Under the pieces are notes generated by a model, which made no database searches, was not told where the DNA came from, and worked only from the letters and a program-made list of their open reading frames with translations. This document shows, piece after piece, positions 1 through 7,074 of a DNA stretch of 16,110 bases (the first letter of the stretch is position 1; each line of letters begins with the position of its first letter). The position numbers and the translations under genes were made by a program. Source of the DNA: JBLFWJ01 sp047611425 (GTDB taxonomy: Bacteria > Bacteroidota > Bacteroidia > UBA10329); assembly GCA_047611425.1 (NCBI GenBank), contig JBLFWJ010000069.1, forward strand, positions 1 through 16,110, written 5' to 3'.

Positions 1-2
1 AC

Positions 3-521
3 GGATTGCTCAAAGGAGAGGATTTGTGGAATCAATTCTCAGACTTTGATCCACAAGAAATAGATTCCGAATTACTGACCGAAATCGTAAAAGTGAAGAT
101 TGATGTGGTGAACGAAGATCCCAAGGAAATGGGAATTCGAAAGTCACTCAATCTTGGTCACACGATTGGACATGCCATTGAGAGTGAGGCAATGGAAACT
201 GGAAACCCTTTGCCACATGGTCATGCTGTAATGTTGGGATTACTTGCTGAGCTGAAAATATCGGAGAATGAATTGGGCTTGGATTCTGAAGTTGTGGCGG
301 AGCTCTCGAAGCTGGCCGATCGGGATTTTGAATCCCTGAAGTCTCACGATTTAGACTTCGAATCACTCTATCCATTCATGAAAATGGATAAGAAGAATGA
401 ACTGAACGAAGTTCGATTTGCACTTCTTAGGGAAGTTGGAAAAGCCGAAGTTGACATTTCCGTTCCGGAAGAATCAATCAAGCTTGGAATTGATTACTTG
501 AAAGAATGGCAGGGTCGATAA
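3..521 (+). CDS. aroB: 3-dehydroquinate synthase, C-terminal part (5' end outside window)
   Basis: This enzyme converts DAHP to 3-dehydroquinate, the second step of the shikimate pathway, in the cytoplasm with NAD+ and a divalent metal. The reading frame is open to the left edge, so the gene is cut by the window; the TTG at base 6 is not a real start. About 172 C-terminal residues are present. The family's metal-binding region is clear: LNLGHTIGHAIE, followed by LPHGHAVMLG, which supply conserved histidines. Near the end, MKMDKKNELNEVRFALL matches the usual lysine-rich motif before the C-terminal strand. The gene overlaps the start of aroA by 16 bases in another frame, which suggests a shared transcript and translational coupling within one pathway. 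Confidence 0.95.
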   Translation, partial: GLLKGEDLWNQFSDFDPQEIDSELLTEIVKVKIDVVNEDPKEMGIRKSLNLGHTIGHAIESEAMETGNPLPHGHAVMLGLLAELKISENELGLDSEVVAELSKLADRDFESLKSHDLDFESLYPFMKMDKKNELNEVRFALLREVGKAEVDISVPEESIKLGIDYLKEWQGR

Positions 522-1729
522 TACTCGAGCCAACCTCAGGGCCATTAAGAGGCAAAGTGATTTTGCCCATCAGCAAAAGCATTTGCAATCGATTGCTCAT
601 TCTATCAAAGCTCGCTGGTCAGGAATTTCCCGAGGATCAGCTTTCATCCGCAGATGATTCTCGATTGTTGTTTGATGCGCTAAACTCCAATGAGACAACT
701 ATCAATGTTGAAAACGCAGGAACAGCTTTTCGATTTCTCACGGCATATTTCTCGATCCAAGATGGAACGGAAACCACTCTTACAGGAAGCCAGGCGATGA
801 TGAAAAGGCCGATTGGCCCTTTGGTTGAAGCCTTGAAATCCTTGGGAGCTGAAATTGAATATGAAGGCAAAGAAGGATTCCCGCCTCTACGAATCAAAGG
901 AAGAAAGCTAAAAGGAGGGCGAGTCAAAATCGGTTCTGATGTAAGTAGCCAGTTCATTTCTGCCTTAATGTTGATTGGTTCAACAATGGAGAAAGGCTTG
1001 GAAATTGAACTAGACGGTGATCCGGTTTCTTCATCCTACATTGAAATGACGAAGGCTTTGATGGCCAACTGTGGAGCTGATATTGATCAAACCGAAAATC
1101 AGATTTTAGTTCAAAATTCACCACTTGACATTCAATCTACATCCATAGAACGCGATTGGTCATCGGCATCTTATTACTATGGAATGGCCGCCCTACGTCC
1201 AAATTCAGAGATTCTTTTAAAAGGTCTGTGCTTGGACTCCGTTCAAGGGGATCGAAGAATAGCTGAGCTAATGAAACCTCTTGGAGTTGAATCAACTCAA
1301 ACAGAAAAGGGGGTGGTCATTCAATCCAAAGACGTTTCAAACCCAAGACCGTTTTATTACGATTTGTCCTCCGAACCCGACCTGGTTCAGACGTTGGTGT
1401 GTGTTCATGCATTGAGAAGCGATGAAGTCGTGTATTCCGGAATCGACCACCTACGATTTAAGGAAACCGATCGACTTGCAGCTGTACAAACGGAACTGAA
1501 AAAGTTCAATATTAAGCTTGAGGAGACAGATGGAAGTTGGAAACAATCTGGGAAAGCGAATTGGAATGGCAAGGCAATCTCAACCTACGATGATCACAGA
1601 ATGGCGATGGCATTTAGCCTGTTTTCCCTTCAATTCTCAGGATTGATTATTGAGAACCCGGCAGTCGTAAATAAGAGTTTTCCGGAGTTCTGGAATCAAC
1701 TTGCGGAACTAAGTTTCAGCTCAATTTGA
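506..1729 (+). CDS. aroA: 3-phosphoshikimate 1-carboxyvinyltransferase (EPSP synthase)
   Basis: This enzyme transfers the enolpyruvyl group of PEP to shikimate-3-phosphate, giving EPSP, the sixth shikimate-pathway step. The 407-residue product is close to full family length. Visible motifs are ISKSICNR (residues about 22-29, with Lys24, Ser25 and Arg29 in substrate-binding positions), NAGTAFRFLTA (70-80), SSQFISALML, KETDR (319-323) and DDHRMAMAF near residue 363. The serine usual before the Asn-Arg of the first motif is a cysteine here (KSICNR against the common KSxSNR), a mild variation. The ATG at 506 lies inside the 3' end of aroB, so the two genes are probably coupled. The stop codon lies 1 base from the stop codon of the opposing permease gene, leaving no room for a separate terminator. 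Confidence 0.96.
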   Translation: MAGSIILEPTSGPLRGKVILPISKSICNRLLILSKLAGQEFPEDQLSSADDSRLLFDALNSNETTINVENAGTAFRFLTAYFSIQDGTETTLTGSQAMMKRPIGPLVEALKSLGAEIEYEGKEGFPPLRIKGRKLKGGRVKIGSDVSSQFISALMLIGSTMEKGLEIELDGDPVSSSYIEMTKALMANCGADIDQTENQILVQNSPLDIQSTSIERDWSSASYYYGMAALRPNSEILLKGLCLDSVQGDRRIAELMKPLGVESTQTEKGVVIQSKDVSNPRPFYYDLSSEPDLVQTLVCVHALRSDEVVYSGIDHLRFKETDRLAAVQTELKKFNIKLEETDGSWKQSGKANWNGKAISTYDDHRMAMAFSLFSLQFSGLIIENPAVVNKSFPEFWNQLAELSFSSI

Positions 1730-1730
1730 A

Positions 1731-2813
1731 TTACTTCGGTGCTTTAACCAGCAGCACCACCCCCAATATTCCAAAGGCAAAATTCGGTATCCATACTGCC
1801 AACAATGCGGGCATGCTACTTTCTAGGGCAAACGTTTGACTTACCTGCATAAACATGATGTACGTGAAACTTAGAAGGATGCCAATTCCGATGTGCATCC
1901 CAACACCACCACGCACTTTCCGGCTGGAAATACTTACAGCAATCAACGTTAGAATAAAGGTGGCAAAAGGCATGGAAAACCGCCTATACTTTTCAATCAT
2001 GAAATAGCTGAGGTGGTCCGAGCCCTTCATTTTTTCGCCATCAATAAACTCGTTGAGTTCGTAATAATTCATTGCCTCAACCATCTTCAGTCGTTTTCCA
2101 AAATCGGATGGATGAAATGCATACGTGGTATCAAGTTTCTCCCCTTCTTCAATTCTTTCTTTACCACCTTTAAAATGCCTGATGTAATATTTGGCAACGG
2201 TCCATTCAGTTTTGGTGGTGTCCCATCGAATGTGGTCACTGATTAGCTTATAGGTCAACTCACCTTCACCATCGAACTTTTCCATGCTGAATTTATAGCC
2301 AACCATGCGTTCGCTACTGAAAGAATCGAAGTAGATAAATGTGCCTGGCTCAATCTGATAATGCTGGTGCCGGCCGTAATTCCGATATTTTGAATTGATG
2401 TATGTATTCTCAAATTCGATACGCCCCTTGTTCGCTTCAGGGATTACGAAATTTGATAGAACCATGGTCATAGTGGCAATAATCAAACTTCCCAAGAAGT
2501 AAGGCCAAAGCATCCGTTTGAAACTTACTCCGCTGCTTAAAATGGCCACAATCTCGGTGTCAGAAGCCATTTTTGCCGTGAAGAAAATCACTGAAACAAA
2601 AAGGAAAAGTGGGCTAAACAAGTTAGCGAAATAGGGTATAAAATAGATGTAGTAATCAAAGAGAATTGCCCTGAGACTCAGACTGTGTTCAATGAAATCA
2701 TCAACCTTTTCAGATATATCAAACACCACGGTAATCACAATGATTACTCCAATGGCATAGAAGAAAGTTCCGAGAAACTTCTTAAGAATATATCTGTCGA
2801 GGATGTTGAACAT
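1731..2813 (-). CDS. LptF/LptG (YjgP/YjgQ) family permease
   Basis: This is an inner-membrane permease subunit of the lipopolysaccharide export ABC transporter, which with LptB extracts LPS from the inner membrane and feeds the LptC/A/D bridge. The 360-residue product has the family architecture. It starts with MFNILDRYILKKFLGTFFYA, has three N-terminal membrane segments (about residues 12-35, 50-75 and 95-120), a periplasmic beta-jellyroll-like domain (about 125-265) and three C-terminal membrane segments (about 275-355). The sequence alone does not decide between LptF and LptG, so no symbol is given. It is the second gene of a pair with tgt: the tgt TGA and this ATG overlap by one base (TGATG, 2811-2815), implying coupled translation. 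It converges on aroA with a 1-base gap. Confidence 0.9.
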   Translation of the reverse strand: MFNILDRYILKKFLGTFFYAIGVIIVITVVFDISEKVDDFIEHSLSLRAILFDYYIYFIPYFANLFSPLFLFVSVIFFTAKMASDTEIVAILSSGVSFKRMLWPYFLGSLIIATMTMVLSNFVIPEANKGRIEFENTYINSKYRNYGRHQHYQIEPGTFIYFDSFSSERMVGYKFSMEKFDGEGELTYKLISDHIRWDTTKTEWTVAKYYIRHFKGGKERIEEGEKLDTTYAFHPSDFGKRLKMVEAMNYYELNEFIDGEKMKGSDHLSYFMIEKYRRFSMPFATFILTLIAVSISSRKVRGGVGMHIGIGILLSFTYIMFMQVSQTFALESSMPALLAVWIPNFAFGILGVVLLVKAPK

Positions 2814-3943
2814 CAGAGGCGAAACTGCAATTTTTCGACAGTGCTATCCTTCCATTTTCTGAAAGTGCCGTCAAGGATTTTCTCCCTAGCGGTTCTTACG
2901 AGATCCAAATAAAAACCAAGATTATGAATACTAGCAACTTGTGGTCCCAGCAACTCCTTGCTGGCAAACAAGTGCCGGACATAAGCTTTGCTATAGGTCT
3001 TATCAACGTAGGTTGTTCCTTTTGGGTCAAGCACGGTTTGGTCGTTTTGCCACTTCTTGTTTTTTAGGTTGATTATCCCGTCCCAAGTAAAAATGAGGCC
3101 ATGTCTTGCATTTCTGGTTGGCATAACGCAGTCGAACATATCGATGCCCAGCGCAATGTTTTCCAAGATATTGGCAGGGGTTCCAACACCCATCAAGTAT
3201 CTTGGTTTGTCTTCCGGTAAAATCTCACAGACAACATCTGTCATCGCGTACATTTCCTCTGCTGGTTCGCCAACACTTAAGCCACCAATGGCATTTCCAT
3301 CTAGGTTATGAGATGCAATTGCCTCGGCAGATTGCCTTCTTAAATCTGGATAAACACTTCCTTGCACAATTGGCAAAAGTGTTTGCTGATGGCCGTATAA
3401 AGGTTCAGTATTGTTGAAATGATCCACGCACCGTTTCAACCAACGGTGAGTCATGTGCATGCTATCCGTTGCATACTTTTTTTCACATGGATATGGAGTG
3501 CATTCATCAAAAGCCATTATCAGATCAGCACCAATCTGTCTTTGCACGTCCATTACATTCTCTGGGGTAAAAAAGTGAGAACTGCCATCAATATGCGATC
3601 GGAATTTAACGCCCTCTTCTGTGATTTTTCGCTGATCTGCCAAGGAATAAACTTGATAACCACCACTATCCGTTAAAATCGGTCTGTCCCAATTCATAAA
3701 CTTGTGAAGGCCGCCATAACTCTGCATTAATTCCATGCCAGGGCGCAGATATAAATGGTAGGTGTTTCCAAGAATAATGTCAGCGTTGATGTCCTCTTTC
3801 AACTCTCGCTGATGAACCCCTTTTACCGCACCCACCGTACCAACGGGCATGAAGATTGGCGTTTCAATCTTGCCATTATCTGTTGTAATCACCCCTGCAC
3901 GGGCTTTTGATTCTGGGTCTGTTTTGAGCAGGTCGAATTTCAT
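2813..3943 (-). CDS. tgt: tRNA-guanine transglycosylase (queuosine pathway)
   Basis: This enzyme exchanges guanine-34 of GUN-anticodon tRNAs for preQ1 (in bacteria), the committed step of queuosine insertion. The 376-residue length is typical. Catalytic landmarks are TDSGGYQVYSL (Asp92), GGLSVGEP (221-228), RYLMGVGTP (248-256) and DCVMPTRNARHG (271-282, with Asp271 as the expected nucleophile). The structural zinc site is unusual. Where the E. coli enzyme has CxCxxC after LDP, this protein has Gly309, Thr311 and Asp314; only the distal histidine, His340 in IHNL, is kept. The active-site motifs are intact, so I expect an active enzyme with a metal-free or altered C-terminal subdomain. The gene is first in a pair with the LptF/G permease, with a probable promoter just upstream at 3979-4005 on the minus strand. 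Confidence 0.95.
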   Translation of the reverse strand: MKFDLLKTDPESKARAGVITTDNGKIETPIFMPVGTVGAVKGVHQRELKEDINADIILGNTYHLYLRPGMELMQSYGGLHKFMNWDRPILTDSGGYQVYSLADQRKITEEGVKFRSHIDGSSHFFTPENVMDVQRQIGADLIMAFDECTPYPCEKKYATDSMHMTHRWLKRCVDHFNNTEPLYGHQQTLLPIVQGSVYPDLRRQSAEAIASHNLDGNAIGGLSVGEPAEEMYAMTDVVCEILPEDKPRYLMGVGTPANILENIALGIDMFDCVMPTRNARHGLIFTWDGIINLKNKKWQNDQTVLDPKGTTYVDKTYSKAYVRHLFASKELLGPQVASIHNLGFYLDLVRTAREKILDGTFRKWKDSTVEKLQFRL

Positions 3944-3978
3944 TGTTTCTTTATCAGGCGTCTGTTGAAAAGATCGGC

Positions 3979-4005
3979 CGAAGATACCATACTGACGTTG
4001 ATCAA
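3979..4005 (-). promoter_or_regulatory. Candidate promoter for tgt-permease pair
   Basis: Read on the minus strand, TATCTTCG (plus 3979-3986) matches the Bacteroidota -7 consensus TAnnTTTG with one mismatch. A TTG (plus 4003-4005) lies 16 bases upstream of it, slightly short of the usual -33 spacing. A transcript from here would have a leader of roughly 30 bases before the tgt ATG at 3943. The box overlaps one arm of an inverted repeat (GGCCGAA at 3976-3982, TTCGGCC at 4014-4020). The match is weak; position between divergent genes is the main support. Confidence 0.3.
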
Positions 4006-5165
4006 TGCATAATTTCGGCCAGGATCTAAGGCAATATCAGCCATCCATGGCATTCTCTAACACATCAATGATCATACTGTCCTTATTGGGAGTGGCTACG
4101 CTGATTCAGCTTGGTTATTATTTAGGCGTTTTTCTTCGATTAGTGCGATATCAACCTCAAGATAATCTTGATTCCAAGACTCCTGTATCCGTAATAATCT
4201 GTGCTAGAAATGAGGCTGATAACCTTAAGGAGAATCTTCCCTTAATCTTGGATCAGCAATACTCAGAGTTTGAAGTTGTAGTTGTAAATGACCATTCCGT
4301 TGATGAAACGGAGGGCCTCATGATTGATTGGAGAGCGGCCTATCCCAATTTAAAGTTTGTCAACCTCACGGATGACAACACATTTATGGAAGGGAAGAAA
4401 TTTGCCGTTACAATGGGCATTAAAGGGGCAACTCACGAACGGTTGATTTTTACCGATGCTGATTGTAAACCAACTTCCAAACGATGGTTAGAGTTGATGT
4501 CTGCTCAGTTTTCTACATCAAAAAAAATTGTTTTAGGGTATGGTGCTTATGAGAAACTACCTGGGTTTCTGAATAAGATGATCAGGTTTGATACGTTCTT
4601 CATTGCTCTTCAATACATGTCATATGCCTTAGCCGGAATCCCATATATGGGAGTTGGCCGTAATATGGCTTACACCAAAGATTTGTTCTTCAAAACAAAG
4701 GGTTTTATAAAACATAGGAACATTAGTAGTGGTGATGATGATTTGATGGTGAACGAAGTAGCTACTGGGAAGAACACGGCTATTCAACCACATTCAGATT
4801 CACATACCGTTTCGGCTCCAAAAAAGAGCTGGTCAACCTGGTTTACACAGAAGCGAAGGCATCTTACTACAGGTGCACATTACCGTTTTACGACTAAACT
4901 TCAGCTTGGTCTCTTTATGATGAGCCAAATTTTATTCTTCACTCTAGTTTTCATTGGCCTCTTTGTTAGCCCAATACGTTGGTATGTTTTAGGTATTTAT
5001 GGGATGATTTCCGTTTTTAAATTGTTCTGTTTTCGGCCTGTCATGCGGCTTTTGGGCGAAGAAGATTTATTGGTACTTTCGCCTGTGTTAGAGCCATTTA
5101 TATTAATTTTCAACTTATTGTTGTACGTTTCAAATAAGATTAAAGCCCCCATTAAATGGAAATGA
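4005..5165 (+). CDS. Membrane-associated family-2 glycosyltransferase
   Basis: This is a GT-A fold, processive-type family-2 glycosyltransferase that uses a nucleotide-sugar donor at the inner membrane; the acceptor and product are unknown. An N-terminal membrane segment (about residues 22-45) is followed by the catalytic domain. That domain contains SVIICARNEADNL (62-74), VVVNDHSVDET (92-102), the DxD-type TDADC (150-154), SGDDDLM (242-248, the acceptor-side acidic motif) and QKRRH (282-286, a QxxRW-like site). Three further hydrophobic segments follow (about 302-382). The start is uncertain. The first ATG is at 4005; ATG 4047 (MAFSNTSMIIL) and ATG 4068 are also in frame and begin closer to the hydrophobic segment, and none has a good Shine-Dalgarno sequence. 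The gene overlaps the downstream sigma factor by up to 10 bases, so they form an operon. A role in surface polysaccharide or glycolipid synthesis is inference. Confidence 0.88.
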   Translation: MHNFGQDLRQYQPSMAFSNTSMIILSLLGVATLIQLGYYLGVFLRLVRYQPQDNLDSKTPVSVIICARNEADNLKENLPLILDQQYSEFEVVVVNDHSVDETEGLMIDWRAAYPNLKFVNLTDDNTFMEGKKFAVTMGIKGATHERLIFTDADCKPTSKRWLELMSAQFSTSKKIVLGYGAYEKLPGFLNKMIRFDTFFIALQYMSYALAGIPYMGVGRNMAYTKDLFFKTKGFIKHRNISSGDDDLMVNEVATGKNTAIQPHSDSHTVSAPKKSWSTWFTQKRRHLTTGAHYRFTTKLQLGLFMMSQILFFTLVFIGLFVSPIRWYVLGIYGMISVFKLFCFRPVMRLLGEEDLLVLSPVLEPFILIFNLLLYVSNKIKAPIKWK

Positions 5166-5761
5166 ACCACAATCTTTCTGATAAGGCACAGGCCGATTTA
5201 GTGTTGGTTAACGCAGCGATTAAAGGTGATCAAAAGGCTTATGCAGATTTGATGGGCCGTTATCGGGACTCTATTTATTTCATGTTGTTGAAAATGGTAA
5301 ACAACAAGGATGATGCTGATGATCTCACAATCGAAGCATTTGGAAAAGCATTTAATAAGCTGCATCAGTACACGCCTAATTATGCGTTCAGTACTTGGTT
5401 GTTTAAAATTGCTTCAAATAATTGCATCGATTTTATCAGAAAGAAAAAGAAGCTGACCTATTCCCTGGATAAGGGCATTGAAGGAGGAGACGGAGGTGAA
5501 ATAATGCTTCAAGTTCCATCCAATACACTAGACCCTGAGGAAAATTTTATCAAGGAGCAAAAGGAAATTTTGATGCGCTCTGTGGTGGAAAAATTGAAGC
5601 CGCGCTACCGAACCTTAGTCGAGTTGCGATACTTCAAAGAGTTCTCTTACGAGGAAATCGCAAAGGAATTGGATCTCCCGTTAGGTACGGTGAAAGCACA
5701 GTTGTTCCGAGCCAGAGAGTTTCTCTACAACATTCTCAAAAATTCCAAAGAGAAGATCTAA
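5156..5761 (+). CDS. ECF-type RNA polymerase sigma factor
   Basis: This is a group-4 (extracytoplasmic function) sigma-70 factor that redirects RNA polymerase to a regulon not identifiable here. The 201-residue product has region 2 at about residues 28-97 (YADLMGRYRDSIYFMLLKMV, then DADDLTIEAFGKAF and FSTWLFKIASNNCIDFIRKKKK). An acidic/glycine-rich linker (about 105-130) separates it from region 4 (about 146-195), with LKPRYRTLVELRYF and the helix-turn-helix FSYEEIAKELDLPLGTVKAQLFRARE. ATG 5156 and ATG 5162 are both possible starts; the latter makes an ATGA overlap with the glycosyltransferase stop. No anti-sigma gene is adjacent: the neighbours are the glycosyltransferase upstream and rsmG one base downstream. 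It may therefore be controlled by transcription or by a remote anti-sigma factor. Confidence 0.93.
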   Translation: MEMNHNLSDKAQADLVLVNAAIKGDQKAYADLMGRYRDSIYFMLLKMVNNKDDADDLTIEAFGKAFNKLHQYTPNYAFSTWLFKIASNNCIDFIRKKKKLTYSLDKGIEGGDGGEIMLQVPSNTLDPEENFIKEQKEILMRSVVEKLKPRYRTLVELRYFKEFSYEEIAKELDLPLGTVKAQLFRAREFLYNILKNSKEKI

Positions 5762-5762
5762 G

Positions 5763-6404
5763 GTGGAATCCGCCAACCCGAGTTGGGATATCGTCCTCAA
5801 ACATTTTCCAGACATCACACCCGAGCAGCAGTCCTTGTTTGAGAGGTTGTATGAAGTATACCTTGAATGGAATGCACAGATAAATGTGATTTCCAGAAAG
5901 GACACGCACCTCTTCTACGAAAGGCATGTATTGCACAGTTTGGCAATCGCAAAATTGCTTCCATTTACAGATGGAACAATGGTTTTGGATGTAGGAACTG
6001 GAGGCGGTTTTCCTGGAATCCCTTTGGCTATTTTGTATCCAAATTGCACATTTCACTTGGTGGATAGCATTGCTAAAAAAATCAAGGTGGTTAAAGATGT
6101 AGCAGAGCAACTTGGCTTAGACAATGTCAAGGCAGATCAGGCTAGGGCCGAGGAATTGAAATTCCGTTATGATGTAATCGTTACGCGAGCCGTGGCACCT
6201 TTGGCTTCTCTAGCAGGTTGGACAAAAGGAAAGCTGATTAAGAAATCGAATCAGAAGATTACCGGATTGATTTGTCTAAAGGGCGGTGATCTTACCGATG
6301 AGATTATCGAGGCCAAAATGAAGCCCAAACTTTTCAATCTGGCCGACCATTTTGAAGGAGAATTTTTCGAGACCAAGAAATTGATCTGGGTAAAGAAAGT
6401 CTGA
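5763..6404 (+). CDS. rsmG: 16S rRNA (guanine527-N7)-methyltransferase RsmG
   Basis: This SAM-dependent enzyme makes m7G527 in the 530 loop of 16S rRNA (formerly GidB). The 213-residue length fits the family. Motifs are EWNAQINVISRKD with FYERHVLHSL (residues 35-60), the SAM-binding VLDVGTGGGFPGIPLAI (74-90), LVDSIAKKIKVV (99-110) and the catalytic-core TRAVAPLASL (141-150). The start is a GTG one base after the sigma-factor stop, preceded by AGAGAAG within the sigma-factor 3' end. An ATG that would keep these motifs is absent from the frame, so the GTG is well supported. It is the last gene of the glycosyltransferase-sigma-rsmG operon and faces rsmI with a 1-base gap. Confidence 0.95.
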   Translation: MESANPSWDIVLKHFPDITPEQQSLFERLYEVYLEWNAQINVISRKDTHLFYERHVLHSLAIAKLLPFTDGTMVLDVGTGGGFPGIPLAILYPNCTFHLVDSIAKKIKVVKDVAEQLGLDNVKADQARAEELKFRYDVIVTRAVAPLASLAGWTKGKLIKKSNQKITGLICLKGGDLTDEIIEAKMKPKLFNLADHFEGEFFETKKLIWVKKV

Positions 6405-6405
6405 T

Positions 6406-7074
6406 TTATTTGGCGCCAATCACAACTACAAACTCACCTTTAGGTGGAGTTGTTTCGAAGTGATTTTTCAATTCAGCAAGAGACTCAGTTCTAACTTCCT
6501 CGTGCAACTTGCTTAATTCACGAGCCACACAGGCTTGATGATTTTCGCCATAATGTTCGGCCAACTGTCCGAGAGTCTTTACAATTCGGTGGGGCGATTC
6601 ATACAATACAACCGTACATGGTAATGATGAGATGAATTCCAGTCTAGTTTGCTTTCCTTTTTTGTGAGGAAGAAATCCTTCGAAGTAGAATTTATCGCAA
6701 GGCAAACCAGAAGCAACCAAAGCTGGGACAAAAGCAGTTGGCCCAGGCAATGCTTCAACTCGTAAACCCGATTTGTGGCATTCTCGTGCAAGCAAAAAAC
6801 CTGGGTCGGAAATTCCAGGGGTGCCTGCATCCGAGATTAAGGCGATTGAAATACCACGCTCAATTTCTTTGGCAAAATGCTCAACTCTTTTATGTTCGTT
6901 ATGGGCGTGGAACGCAGTACTGGGCGTTTCAATCTCATAATGCTTTAGAAGTTTGCCGGACGTTCGAGTATCCTCAGCAAGAATCAAATCAACAGATTTG
7001 AGAACTTCAACTGCTCTGAAAGTCATATCTCCCAAATTGCCTATGGGAGTAGGAACGAGGTAGAGTTGACTCAT
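6406..7074 (-). CDS. rsmI: 16S rRNA (cytidine1402-2'-O)-methyltransferase RsmI
   Basis: This tetrapyrrole-methylase-fold enzyme methylates the 2'-OH of C1402 in the ribosomal P site, using SAM. Motifs are LYLVPTPIGNLGDMTFRA (residues 4-21), ILAEDTRTSGKLL (31-43), ALISDAGTPGISDPG (78-92), ALPGPTAFVPALVASGLP (108-125) and LYESPHRI (157-164). At 222 residues it is about 60 shorter than the E. coli protein. It ends just after the Rossmann-like core (PKGEFVVVIGAK) and so lacks the C-terminal extension, although the catalytic core is complete. Its ATG overlaps the M28 peptidase stop as ATGA (7071-7074), so it is probably translated from the peptidase transcript. Confidence 0.94.
   Translation of the reverse strand: MSQLYLVPTPIGNLGDMTFRAVEVLKSVDLILAEDTRTSGKLLKHYEIETPSTAFHAHNEHKRVEHFAKEIERGISIALISDAGTPGISDPGFLLARECHKSGLRVEALPGPTAFVPALVASGLPCDKFYFEGFLPHKKGKQTRLEFISSLPCTVVLYESPHRIVKTLGQLAEHYGENHQACVARELSKLHEEVRTESLAELKNHFETTPPKGEFVVVIGAK

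Noticed and set aside
1738..1758. GGTGCT / AGCACC hairpin near the aroA-permease junction as a terminator
   Set aside because: It has only a 6-bp stem with a 9-base loop and no T-tract on either strand, and it lies within permease coding sequence.
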